NCBI GenBank assembly: GCA_918292005.1
Contig: CAKJZJ010000004.1
Span: 1-64,000 of the forward strand
Length of the DNA stretch: 64,000 bases
From: Clostridiales bacterium
Lineage (GTDB): Bacteria > Bacillota > Clostridia > Christensenellales > UBA1242
Direction of reading: 5' to 3'
Below the pieces are notes generated by a model. That model worked only from the letters and a program-made list of their open reading frames with translations, was not told where the DNA came from and searched no databases. Both the position numbers and the translations under genes were made by a program. Every line of letters starts with the position of its first letter. Position 1 is the stretch's first letter. Below, in pieces: positions 38,275 to 46,204 of this stretch.

Positions 38275-38303
38275 AATTTTTCTCTCCTTATATATAACTG
38301 ATA

Positions 38304-38334
38304 AAAGTATATTACTATAATATACTTTAGTCAA
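38304..38334 (-). promoter_or_regulatory. nifJ promoter with 25-bp palindromic operator
   Basis: On the minus strand TTGACT (38334-38329) and TATACT (38311-38306) are 17 bp apart. Inside lies a perfect inverted repeat of 11-bp arms, AAAGTATATTA (38304-38314) and TAATATACTTT (38318-38328), centred on CTA. It fills the spacer and covers the -10 box, so a dimeric regulator would repress or respond to redox or carbon state (inference). Confidence 0.75.
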
Positions 38335-38456
38335 ATAATTACCATGTATTGAGTACATTTATTTTACTGTACAACAGTCAAGGGTGCTATAATTAATTGT
38401 GAAATTTGCTGTATTGTATTACAATATATTATGTTAATATAACGGAGTTTTTGTTT

Positions 38457-39191
38457 ATGAGATATTTGATGCGAATTAGTTATGATGGTACAAATTATAG
38501 TGGATTTCAATGCCAGAGTAATAAGACAACAATACAGGGTGAGATTGAAAAAGAATTGGGCAATATTTTTAAAAAACATATTCCAATAGTCACCAGTGGA
38601 AGAACTGATGCTGGTGTTTCTGCTTTGAGTCAAATATGCCATTTTGATATTGATGACGATATAGAATGTAATAAGGTGGCTAGTTATTTGAATGCTTTGT
38701 TACCTAGAGATATTCGTATTTTGGATATCAAAAAAGTAGATTACGATTTTCATGCTAGATATTCTTCGAAGAAAAAGACTTATGAGTATTATTTTTACAT
38801 CGGTCATGACATTATTCCGTTTTATGAAAAATTCGCAGTCAATGTAGGATATGGTGTTGATATAGATAAAATGAAATTGGCATGCAGTGGCTTTGTTGGT
38901 CTCCATGATTTTTCTGCATTTTGTGCTAGTAATACTAGTGTCAAAGATAAAAATAGGGAAATATACGAAGCATATATAGATCAGTTGGGGGATAATCTAT
39001 ATAAATTCGTTGTTACTGGTAATGGTTTTTTATACAATATGGTTAGGATAATAATGGGAACTTTGGTAGACATTGGTATGGGTAAAAAATCTGTTGAAGA
39101 TATTGGAAAGATATTATCAAGTAGAGATAGGAAGAATTCTGGCAAAACCATGCCATCAAAAGGTTTAGTCTTGAAAAAGGTGCTATATTAA
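38457..39191 (+). CDS. truA: tRNA pseudouridine(38-40) synthase TruA
   Basis: TruA modifies U38-U40 in tRNA anticodon arms. The 244-residue product has RISYDGTNYSGFQCQ, the catalytic Asp in TSGRTDAGVSAL, KTYEYYFYIG, HDFSAFCASN and GNGFLYNMVRIIMGTLVDIG. The start at 38457 follows CGGAG; an in-frame ATG-containing extension to 38406 is not conserved in the family. Confidence 0.97.
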   Translation: MRYLMRISYDGTNYSGFQCQSNKTTIQGEIEKELGNIFKKHIPIVTSGRTDAGVSALSQICHFDIDDDIECNKVASYLNALLPRDIRILDIKKVDYDFHARYSSKKKTYEYYFYIGHDIIPFYEKFAVNVGYGVDIDKMKLACSGFVGLHDFSAFCASNTSVKDKNREIYEAYIDQLGDNLYKFVVTGNGFLYNMVRIIMGTLVDIGMGKKSVEDIGKILSSRDRKNSGKTMPSKGLVLKKVLY

Positions 39192-39266
39192 TTGACTTTT
39201 ATTTGACTACTATTGATACAATATGATAAATTATATATAAGTACTAATTGATTTTTGGAGTACAAA

Positions 39267-40277
39267 ATGAAGTTTTGGGTAAAAATTGTCGTTGCACTAT
39301 GTGTCGTTGTTGTAATAGTATTTGGAGTATGGGCATTTTTCTTTAGAGAGAAAGATGTAGTAAAGGCATACAATCAGACAACGCAATTAGTTGATTATAA
39401 GGAGTCTTTAGGTCTAAAAGAACGCTTAGTGGAATTGTCTAAAATGGATTATCTACATAATGAAAAGACTAGGAAAATCGTAGGGAATAATGCTGTAAAT
39501 AATGAAATATTGAATATAAGAAAAGATTGTTTGAGTAGCGAATTGATTGTTGGATATGATGAACATGATGTGGTTATTTACTCTTACGATTCGTATTTTA
39601 TTGTAGATAAAACGGTGGATGATATCATTAGATTTTATTTGCCATATACAAGGGGTACATATTCTTCTAATACTCATCAAAAGAATTTGAGTAACACTAT
39701 TAAAGTTTATATTGAATCTTTGTCATCTCTAGATAAAACTATAGATAATCTAATTGCATGTCAAAAAGAAATAACCGGTGAAGATACTGCAGAGATGGAT
39801 GCACTTAGGGGACATTATAATCAATTATACTTAAAATATAGAAATGTTCTCAATAAATCTAGTCAGGTTATGATAGCATTGACAGATTATATTAATGTTT
39901 CGCTCTATGGTGGCAAGATGATGGCAGACTCTAGAATAGCATTATATGATTGCTATGCAAGGGCTTTAAAAGTGGCTACATCTAAGGATGAAATTAGAAA
40001 AGAAGTAGAAACATTATATTTGCATGATTTACATATGATTTGGGACAAAATGGATAAGGTACGTAATGGTATCGATATATATGATAGTACTTATACAGAG
40101 TATAAATTTTTAACTGGGTTTAATGCTCTTTTCTGTGAGTATAGGAAATCGTATGATTTAATTTTTGATAAGGTAAATCTTGACAAACGACAAATGGCAG
40201 ATGGAGAAAAACTCTCTGATATTGTTGAAAAGGCTAAAGAGCCAGTAATAGTATTATTAAATGTTTTGGGGTTTTAA
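39267..40277 (+). CDS. Membrane-anchored extracytoplasmic protein, unknown
   Basis: Not recognised. The 336-residue product starts MKFWVKIVVALCVVVVIVFG, a single N-terminal TM anchor without lipobox or signal cleavage motif, followed by a largely helical, charged extracellular region. The ATG at 39267 follows TTGGAG. It abuts a lipoprotein gene of similar size and composition, with only 6 nt between them, so they probably act together at the cell surface. Confidence 0.75.
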   Translation: MKFWVKIVVALCVVVVIVFGVWAFFFREKDVVKAYNQTTQLVDYKESLGLKERLVELSKMDYLHNEKTRKIVGNNAVNNEILNIRKDCLSSELIVGYDEHDVVIYSYDSYFIVDKTVDDIIRFYLPYTRGTYSSNTHQKNLSNTIKVYIESLSSLDKTIDNLIACQKEITGEDTAEMDALRGHYNQLYLKYRNVLNKSSQVMIALTDYINVSLYGGKMMADSRIALYDCYARALKVATSKDEIRKEVETLYLHDLHMIWDKMDKVRNGIDIYDSTYTEYKFLTGFNALFCEYRKSYDLIFDKVNLDKRQMADGEKLSDIVEKAKEPVIVLLNVLGF

Positions 40278-40283
40278 TTGAAT

Positions 40284-41351
40284 ATGAAAAAATTTATAGG
40301 GTTATTATTCATACCGGTTTTGGCTTTATTCAGTTTCTTTGGCTGCAGTAAAGACAAAAGTGCAGAAAACATAAAAACTCAATATACTTCAACGATAAGA
40401 AAGTATTATGATGATGACATTGAAAAAAATATTTTCTTTGCTGATGATACAAATGAAAATACTGTAAAAATCTATTATCCAAGTAGTATACAGGCTAGGA
40501 TAGATATAACAAATCCTACAAACAATATGCAAAAAATGTATCGTGGTCTGTATTATCAACAAGTAGTGCTGGATAAGATATACAAGTATTATGAGATGAC
40601 TCAAGAAGATTTCTATACGAAGATGTCAAGTAAGGGAAGTGACAAAAGTATAGGTGAGCTTTCTACACAATTAGAGAGACTTGATCGTGTATTAGATGAA
40701 TTCAAAGTATCATACAATAATTTTTTAGACAATCAAGAAATGGAGTTTAATGTAACTAGTTATTCCTTTGCATTGAATAAGGTAATAGATGTATCTTTTG
40801 ATTTTATTTATAATTACATTCGTCTTTATGAGAAAAATTGTAGGTCAACAACTGGTGTTTATACTAGTGATACATTACAGATAGATTTGTACAAATCTTA
40901 TGTAGACGTGGCATTCATTGTATATAAGGAAAACATAAAAGCATTTACATATTCTGTTGGGGAAAATGGAATATGTGATTTGTCTCCTGTTGTAAAATCG
41001 TCTAGTACTTTTAATATTTTAGATAAATTATTAGGAAGTTGCACTTTGTCTTTGGATATTGCAAATGGTCTAAATAATGCTGACAATGCTGAGACTCTTG
41101 ACAAGGTTAATAATTATTATTATTTTAAGTCAGTATTTGAACAGAGACTTGTTAATTATAAACAGATTTATGCCGAGCAAGATATATATACTATTACTAG
41201 GTATAGATTTAATCTGGTTAATGGAGTTGATTACGATAATTATTTAAATTCTTTATCAATTTCTCAAAGATCTAATGTAACAATGTTAGATGATTTTGTC
41301 GCTAATAATTTTAATGATTATTATAATAAAATAAGCGCGATTGTTGCGTAA
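40284..41351 (+). CDS. Lipoprotein of unknown function
   Basis: Not recognised. The 355-residue product begins MKKFIGLLFIPVLALFSFFG, followed by C and SKDKS, a lipoprotein signal peptide with lipobox FFGC. The mature part is helical and rich in Y, N and D. The start is either TTG at 40278, one base after the previous stop, or ATG at 40284; the ATG is chosen because it begins a canonical signal peptide. It has no clear ribosome binding site of its own and is probably coupled to the upstream gene. Confidence 0.7.
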   Translation: MKKFIGLLFIPVLALFSFFGCSKDKSAENIKTQYTSTIRKYYDDDIEKNIFFADDTNENTVKIYYPSSIQARIDITNPTNNMQKMYRGLYYQQVVLDKIYKYYEMTQEDFYTKMSSKGSDKSIGELSTQLERLDRVLDEFKVSYNNFLDNQEMEFNVTSYSFALNKVIDVSFDFIYNYIRLYEKNCRSTTGVYTSDTLQIDLYKSYVDVAFIVYKENIKAFTYSVGENGICDLSPVVKSSSTFNILDKLLGSCTLSLDIANGLNNADNAETLDKVNNYYYFKSVFEQRLVNYKQIYAEQDIYTITRYRFNLVNGVDYDNYLNSLSISQRSNVTMLDDFVANNFNDYYNKISAIVA

Positions 41352-41362
41352 AAGGATTTTTT

Positions 41363-43027
41363 ATGGATTTTAATAAATTGGCAAATATGTTATATCCTAA
41401 TGTTACTCGAGATATCAATTATTATTTCGAAAAGTATCCTAGTAGAACATTGATTAATGGTGGAGTTGTTTCAAGATTTGCACCTAGTCCAACTGGATAT
41501 TTACATATTGGTGGTGTTTTTCAGTGTTTACTGCATGAAATGTTGACTAGGAAACCAACAAGTGTTTTCTATCTAAGACTCGAGGATACCGATCAAAAAC
41601 GTGAAGTTGATGAAGCCGGAGAACTATTGTATGATACTATAGTTAAATTTGGGTTTGAGCCAAACGAAGGATATCGTGGCAAATACGAAGAAAAGGGTTC
41701 CTATGGACCTTATAAGCAAAGTGATAGAATTGAGATATATAAAACATTTGCAAAATATCTAGTTTCTATGGGTGGTGCTTATCCATGCTTCTGTGAAAAA
41801 TGCGAGGATAAAGAGGAAATACTGGCTAAAAGAGAACAAGAAATAGAAACAAACAACAATACAATTGATCGTGATCCATGTAGAAATCTGACTTTAGAAG
41901 AAGTGGAAGAGAACTTAAACATGGGTAGACCATTTGCATTGAGATTGTTTTCTAAGGGTAACCCAGATACAATCATAAAAGTAAATGATCTAGTTAAAGG
42001 TGAGCGTGATATCAGGGAAAATGGCAAAGATATCATACTTGTTAAAAATAATGGCGTTCCCGTTTATGCATTCGCACATGCAGTTGATGATACATTGATG
42101 GGGACAACTATTATTGTTAGGGGCGAAGATTGGTTCCAAAGTTTGCCTGCTCATTTGGAAATATTTAAATCATTTGGTTTTGAACCAATTCCTTATTTGC
42201 ATACACCTAATATATGTAAATTGGATGATGGTAAAAAGAGAAAGTTGAGTAAAAGAAAGGATCCGGAGGCAGATGCAAGATTCTTCTTACAAGAAGGCTA
42301 TCCTGTTGATGGAGTAAAGGAGTATCTATTAAACCTAATTAATAGTGATTTTGAAGAGTGGAGAAGTAAAAATCCAAAATTATCATATAAGGAATTTCCG
42401 TTTGAAATTGCTAAAATAGGTAGTGGAAACCCAATGTTTGACATGGTTAAACTCAACGATGTTTCTAAAGATTATATTTCTAGGCTTGACGCAAAGCAGG
42501 TATTTAATTATTTGCTAGAGTGGGCGAATGAATATGATCCAGAATTTGCTGCTATTTTGAATAACGATCCAGAATATGCAACTAATGTTTTAAATATTGA
42601 TCGTGAAGTTGAAAAACCTAGGAAAGATATTTATAAATGGTCTATGGTAAAAGAATACTATAATTATATGTTCTCAGACTTTAAAAATATTGATTTGGAT
42701 TTTACGCAAATTACAACAATCGATAATGAATTATTATACAAAATTTTGCATACATATGTGGTATTATTTGAAGAGGATTTGGATAAAAATACTTGGTTTG
42801 AAAGAGTAAAAAAGCTGGCAGATAAACACGGATATTGTTCGGACAATAAAACGTTCAAAAAAGATCCAACAAAGTATCATGGAAATCTAGCTTCATTCTG
42901 TAATCTTATAAGATATGCTTTCACTGGTAAAACAAATACCCCAGATTTATATTCAATTTGTTGTGTGTTGGGAAAAGACGAATTGTATAACAGATTAGCA
43001 TTTATAAAGAAAAGAAATAATGTATAA
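41363..43027 (+). CDS. gltX: Glutamate-tRNA ligase
   Basis: Charges tRNA-Glu. The 554-residue product has the HIGH motif as RFAPSPTGYLHIGG (HIGG at 48-51), the KMSKS-equivalent KLSKRKDPEAD, and LRLEDTDQKREV. It is longer than the typical 480-500 residues, with about 35 extra residues before the HIGH region and extra sequence in the anticodon-binding half. AAGGA precedes the ATG. Whether it also charges tRNA-Gln cannot be judged; no GlnRS or GatCAB gene is in the window, but tRNA-Gln(TTG) is. Confidence 0.94.
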   Translation: MDFNKLANMLYPNVTRDINYYFEKYPSRTLINGGVVSRFAPSPTGYLHIGGVFQCLLHEMLTRKPTSVFYLRLEDTDQKREVDEAGELLYDTIVKFGFEPNEGYRGKYEEKGSYGPYKQSDRIEIYKTFAKYLVSMGGAYPCFCEKCEDKEEILAKREQEIETNNNTIDRDPCRNLTLEEVEENLNMGRPFALRLFSKGNPDTIIKVNDLVKGERDIRENGKDIILVKNNGVPVYAFAHAVDDTLMGTTIIVRGEDWFQSLPAHLEIFKSFGFEPIPYLHTPNICKLDDGKKRKLSKRKDPEADARFFLQEGYPVDGVKEYLLNLINSDFEEWRSKNPKLSYKEFPFEIAKIGSGNPMFDMVKLNDVSKDYISRLDAKQVFNYLLEWANEYDPEFAAILNNDPEYATNVLNIDREVEKPRKDIYKWSMVKEYYNYMFSDFKNIDLDFTQITTIDNELLYKILHTYVVLFEEDLDKNTWFERVKKLADKHGYCSDNKTFKKDPTKYHGNLASFCNLIRYAFTGKTNTPDLYSICCVLGKDELYNRLAFIKKRNNV

Positions 43028-43033
43028 ATATAC

Positions 43034-43066
43034 AAAAACACCTTATTGTTTCAATAAGGTGTTTTT
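43034..43066. terminator. Bidirectional terminator after gltX
   Basis: Fifteen-base arms AAAAACACCTTATTG / CAATAAGGTGTTTTT with loop TTT; serves gltX and the convergent gene ending at 43065. Confidence 0.93.
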
Positions 43067-43532
43067 ACATTTGATGATTACTAGTTTTTGTCTCTGTCTC
43101 AATTTGTTTCATTTGTTCAATTGTAATATAATCTGGTAAAATTATATTTTTATTTAACGTGATGATTGGGCGTGGATTGTCAACTGATTCTACGAACCCA
43201 CAATCCATTCCTGTTAGATTTTCATGTGCAAGTTCAGGTATGATTTTATTCATAGTTAATACTTTAAATAATCTAATATTATCGTGATCTTTTAAATAAT
43301 CTAGAAAATCTGATGAGTATGTACCATAGTTATTTTTATAATACTTTTTCTTTTCTTTGGGTGATAATTCTATCATAAAATATAATCCATCATAAACTGA
43401 TTTGGTAGTTTTTATCCTATACGTATTAACAGGTTGAATAGTATATTTTGCAAGTTGACCCATATATAATTGGTTACTAGGATATGCCATTTTACGTTTA
43501 TTTTTCATATATGTTAGAAAGTCTTTAAACAT
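43065..43532 (-). CDS. Small conserved-looking protein, unknown
   Basis: Not recognised. A 155-residue soluble protein, basic at the N-terminus, with VYDGLYFMIELSPKEKKKYY and a C-terminal region ending in a Q/E/T-rich tail. No TM segment or known motif. The gene is supported by TCGGAG 8 nt before the ATG and a shared terminator. It is transcribed towards gltX. Confidence 0.65.
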   Translation of the reverse strand: MFKDFLTYMKNKRKMAYPSNQLYMGQLAKYTIQPVNTYRIKTTKSVYDGLYFMIELSPKEKKKYYKNNYGTYSSDFLDYLKDHDNIRLFKVLTMNKIIPELAHENLTGMDCGFVESVDNPRPIITLNKNIILPDYITIEQMKQIETETKTSNHQM

Positions 43533-43630
43533 ATTTTTTCTCCGAGATAAATTTCGAATAGTATATCATAATTAAATATGATATTCAATATCTATAGAAA
43601 TTTATTTTGTAAAAATTTTCTGCAAAATCA

Positions 43631-43659
43631 TTGACAATAAAGTGGGGATTTGGTAATAT
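43631..43659 (+). promoter_or_regulatory. Promoter of tRNA-Ala/tRNA-Ile
   Basis: Consensus TTGACA (43631-43636), 17-bp spacer, TAATAT (43654-43659), about 28 bp before the tRNA-Ala gene. Confidence 0.88.
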
Positions 43660-43686
43660 ATATAGTGTTCTGACGAACGCACTAAT

Positions 43687-43763
43687 GGGGGTATAGCTCA
43701 GTTGGCTAGAGCACCTGCCTTGCAAGCAGGGGGTCAAGAGTTCGAATCTCTTTATCTCCACCA
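43687..43763 (+). tRNA. tRNA-Ala(TGC)
   Basis: Cloverleaf with acceptor GGGGGTA / TATCTCC (two G-U pairs), D arm GCTC/GAGC, anticodon stem CCTGC/GCAGG with loop CTTGCAA (anticodon TGC), T arm AAGAG/CTCTT with TTCGAAT, encoded CCA. Confidence 0.96.
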
Positions 43764-43766
43764 TAT

Positions 43767-43843
43767 AGAGATGTAGCTCAGCAGGTTAGAGCACCACCCT
43801 GATAAGGTGGGGGTCGGTGGTTCGAGTCCACTCATCTCTACCA
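43767..43843 (+). tRNA. tRNA-Ile(GAT)
   Basis: Acceptor AGAGATG/CATCTCT, D arm GCTC/GAGC, anticodon stem CCACC/GGTGG with loop CTGATAA (anticodon GAT), T arm GGTGG/CCACT with TTCGAGT, encoded CCA. Its 3' half recurs as part of the repeat element downstream. Confidence 0.96.
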
Positions 43844-43879
43844 AAATAATGACCATAAGGTCATTTTTTTGTGTAAGAT
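43823..43879 (+). repeat. 57-bp perfect direct repeat, copy 1 (tRNA-Ile 3' end plus terminator)
   Basis: Runs from CGAGTCC in the T arm of tRNA-Ile through CCA, the terminator stem AATGACC/GGTCATT (43848-43865) and GTGTAAGAT. Identical to 44035-44091. Confidence 0.97.
43848..43870 (+). terminator. Terminator after tRNA-Ile
   Basis: AATGACC / GGTCATT with loop ATAA and a T-run. A second identical copy sits at 44060-44082 within the second direct repeat. Confidence 0.9.
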
Positions 43880-44034
43880 ACTGGTAAGACACCCACCTGG
43901 CATTTTATAAAAATGCGTGTTGTGAAACAACACATCAGGGTGGAGCCCTGTATACGAAGTATTGCCGAAAGGGCATAAGGTGGGGGGATCGGTGTGTACT
44001 CGCACGGCGAGATATTTCGTGAAAGCGAAATAGA
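43880..44034 (+). repeat. Hairpin-array element derived from or inserted in a duplicated tRNA-Ile
   Basis: About 155 bp between the two direct repeats. A 7-bp helix CCCACCT (43892-43898) / AGGTGGG (43978-43984) encloses five hairpins. They are: GCATTTT-ATA-AAAATGC (43900-43916), abutting GTGTTGT-GAA-ACAACAC (43917-43933); CAGGG/CCCTG (43936-43950); ATAC-GAA-GTAT (43952-43962); and TGCC/GGCA (43963-43975, GAAA-type loop). Outside it come CTCGC-ACG-GCGAG (43999-44011) and TATTTCG/CGAAATA (44013-44032) with a GAAA tetraloop. ATAAGGTGGGGG (43976-43987) repeats the tRNA-Ile anticodon arm, so the unit reads as a second tRNA-Ile 3' half with inserts in the anticodon and T loops. No coding potential is credible. 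Function unknown. Confidence 0.8.
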
Positions 44035-44091
44035 CGAGTCCACTCATCTCTACCAAAATAATGACCATAAGGTCATTTTTTTGTGTAAGAT
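44035..44091 (+). repeat. 57-bp perfect direct repeat, copy 2
   Basis: Identical to 43823-43879, 212 bp downstream; includes a tRNA 3' end with CCA and a complete terminator hairpin, but no matching acceptor 5' strand lies upstream, so this is not a functional tRNA gene. Confidence 0.97.
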
Positions 44092-44148
44092 TTTGGTGAA
44101 ACCTTATTGTATTTTTGTATCTATGTAATAATTTTGCTTTTATTCAAT

Positions 44149-44176
44149 TTGATGAAAAATAATAATGTGTTATACT
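44149..44176 (+). promoter_or_regulatory. Promoter of the XRE/TM gene
   Basis: TTGATG (44149-44154), 16-bp spacer, TATACT (44171-44176) with an extended -10 TGT. Confidence 0.6.
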
Positions 44177-44203
44177 ATTATTGTATTAAATAAGGATTAT
44201 TAT

Positions 44204-44566
44204 ATGAAGAATTTTGGTGAATATATTAAGAATTATAGGATAACTAATAAAATCGAAAAAGAAGAATATGCAAGCAAACTTGAATTAAGTATCGCTGATT
44301 ATGAAAAAATTGAAAATAATGAAACAATAATATCTAAAGACGAGCAAAAAATAATCTGTGAAAAATTGGATATAAAAAAGAAATTTAATAGTAAAAGACT
44401 AATAAAAATACTTGATTTGATTTTTAGATTGGGTGCTAATGTTATGGCTGTTGCTACTTTACTTTTGTGCATTAATGGTATTGGAACTCAAGAAACAATG
44501 ATAGCAATGCTTTCTGTTGGCTTAATATTGACAACATTCACAATATTACCTAAAGTCGATAAATAA
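44204..44566 (+). CDS. XRE-type helix-turn-helix protein with membrane tail
   Basis: A 120-residue protein. Residues 1-60 look like an XRE/Cro HTH domain (FGEYIKNYRITNKIEKEEYA, LSIADYEKIENNE). The last 45 residues form two hydrophobic segments (GANVMAVATLLLCIN and MIAMLSVGLILTTFTI). A membrane-tethered small regulator is likely (inference). The start at 44204 follows TAAGGATT; the in-frame upstream ATG at 44165 lies in the promoter. It is the first gene after the tRNA-Ile hairpin element. Confidence 0.75.
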   Translation: MKNFGEYIKNYRITNKIEKEEYASKLELSIADYEKIENNETIISKDEQKIICEKLDIKKKFNSKRLIKILDLIFRLGANVMAVATLLLCINGIGTQETMIAMLSVGLILTTFTILPKVDK

Positions 44567-44569
44567 ATT

Positions 44570-44605
44570 ATTCAATCACGATTATTTCGTGGTTGAATAT
44601 TTTTT
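44570..44605. terminator. Bidirectional terminator
   Basis: Twelve-base arms ATTCAATCACGA / TCGTGGTTGAAT with a 5-nt loop and a T-run, between the XRE gene and the convergent flippase gene, whose 3' end overlaps it. Confidence 0.9.
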
Positions 44606-46069
44606 TGTAAATTGCTTTAGATATATTTTGATACCGTGCCTATCTAGAATATTGAATACAAATATTAGAGTTGTATATGTCATAATGCTTATTATTGCTG
44701 TGACTATTATTGCTATAATATTTGTTGTTAATTTATTAAATATATTGAAAACAAAATTGTCTAAAAGTAGTGTGGGTAATAGTATTAGTAAAAATGCAAT
44801 TATATTTGATGTGAGATGTAGTTTTATTTTTGTTATTTTTTTTATTTTCATAGCATTGAGGATAAATAATATGCTATTGCTAATACCTAATCCATAAGAC
44901 ATAGCGATAATACCTATGCGTGGTGTGGCAAATAACACAAACAATATTAATATAATGCTACTTATTATGTAATATATAAAAGATTTAATTTCTTGGTTTA
45001 ATGCGTTTAATATTGAAGATGAGATTTGTGCTAGTCCCATAGGGAGTATTATCCATGAGCTTAATTTTAAATAATGACCTGCAATTGTATTATCAAATAT
45101 ATATTCGCATATTGGAATTCCTAATGTAATGAAAACGGGTAAGAATATGAATATGCATGTTAGTGTAAATTTTATATAATATCTGATTTGAACATTGATT
45201 TTTGTGTAATCAGATGCATTGCTAATTCTAGGAATTAAAATCATGCATAGTGCGCCGATAATTGTATTTGGTATGGATAGTAATGGTAGGGACATTCCCA
45301 TAATAATACCCAATTCACTAAGTGCCATATTTTGACTATAGCCTATTTTTACTAGTGATAGTGGTAGGATAATGGATATTATTGGTTGCAATAGACTACT
45401 GAATATCCTAACTCCAGTTAGTGGTAAAGCGCTATCTATAATTGGTTTTAAATATCCTTTTTTATATGCAAAATTACCATGATTTTTATAATATAGATAT
45501 ATTCCCAGTAGTGTACTTAGTCCACAGGCTATTGATAGTGCTAGTCCAATACTAATAATGTTTGATGTAAAAATATTCAAATGTACAAATAATAAACATA
45601 GTGCTATTCGTAATATTTGTTCTACAAATTCTACAATACTAACTGCAAAATAATTTTCTAGGCCCCATAAATATCCACGAATTTGTGAGTAAATAGCCGT
45701 AAAAATAACAGATGGTAACAAATATAGTATTAGTTCGTAGCCGATATTATTGCTGATTAGTTTTATAAACAACGGTCTTAAAAGAATGGTTATTAGTGAT
45801 ATTAATAACGATACAAAAGTCATAAATATCATTGAAGTTGTTACACTGTATTTTGTTTCATTTTCAGTATGTAGTGTGATATTTTTTGCAGTGATTTTAG
45901 ATATGGTTAAAGGTATGCTAGAGCCAACTATGGTTATCAGCACCATGTATATAGATGTTGTTAAATTATATATGCCTAGGTCGGTTGTGGACATTATTTT
46001 TGTAATGTATATTTTATATAAAAAGCCTAGACACCTTGTAATTACACTAAACAATGTTAGCGTAAGCAT
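44582..46069 (-). CDS. SpoVB/MurJ-like MOP-superfamily flippase
   Basis: A 495-residue polytopic protein (about 14 TM segments) of the MOP lipid-flippase group, closest in pattern to SpoVB/YtgP: TRCLGFLYKIYITKIMSTTD, LGIYNLTTSIYMVLI, SSIPLTISKI. SpoVB-type proteins export lipid-linked peptidoglycan precursors for the spore cortex or other glycans. The start is uncertain: the ATG at 46069 lies about 28 nt from TTGAGGT, with in-frame ATT and ATA codons between that would add a basic segment (IKKLIKA) typical of the family, so a rare start codon upstream is possible. Confidence 0.82.
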   Translation of the reverse strand: MLTLTLFSVITRCLGFLYKIYITKIMSTTDLGIYNLTTSIYMVLITIVGSSIPLTISKITAKNITLHTENETKYSVTTSMIFMTFVSLLISLITILLRPLFIKLISNNIGYELILYLLPSVIFTAIYSQIRGYLWGLENYFAVSIVEFVEQILRIALCLLFVHLNIFTSNIISIGLALSIACGLSTLLGIYLYYKNHGNFAYKKGYLKPIIDSALPLTGVRIFSSLLQPIISIILPLSLVKIGYSQNMALSELGIIMGMSLPLLSIPNTIIGALCMILIPRISNASDYTKINVQIRYYIKFTLTCIFIFLPVFITLGIPICEYIFDNTIAGHYLKLSSWIILPMGLAQISSSILNALNQEIKSFIYYIISSIILILFVLFATPRIGIIAMSYGLGISNSILFILNAMKIKKITKIKLHLTSNIIAFLLILLPTLLLDNFVFNIFNKLTTNIIAIIVTAIISIMTYTTLIFVFNILDRHGIKIYLKQFTKKYSTTK

Positions 46070-46204
46070 AGCTTTAATTAGTTTTTTTATAAAAATACCT
46101 CAATATAGTTTTTATCATTATATTTGAAGTAAATTAATATTATTCTAATTCTGACATTAAAATCGTATAATAGCATATATATAATTGATTTGTGTGGGGT
46201 GTTT

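Noticed and set aside
38275..38358. Longer N-terminus for nifJ
   Set aside because: The extension covers a near-consensus promoter; the GTG at 38274 follows AAGGAGAG and gives the family N-terminus.
43976..44054. A second functional tRNA-Ile gene
   Set aside because: The 3' half and CCA are present but the acceptor 5' strand and a normal D arm are missing and both loops are filled by hairpins.
43838..44068. Minus-strand open frames across the tRNA-Ile hairpin element
   Set aside because: They run through a tRNA end, two terminators and palindromes, have no ribosome binding site, and their composition follows the hairpins; treated as artefacts of the repeat.
43823..44091. CRISPR array (direct repeats of 57 bp)
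   Set aside because: Only two repeats, one lying in a tRNA gene, spacing of 155 bp and no cas genes.
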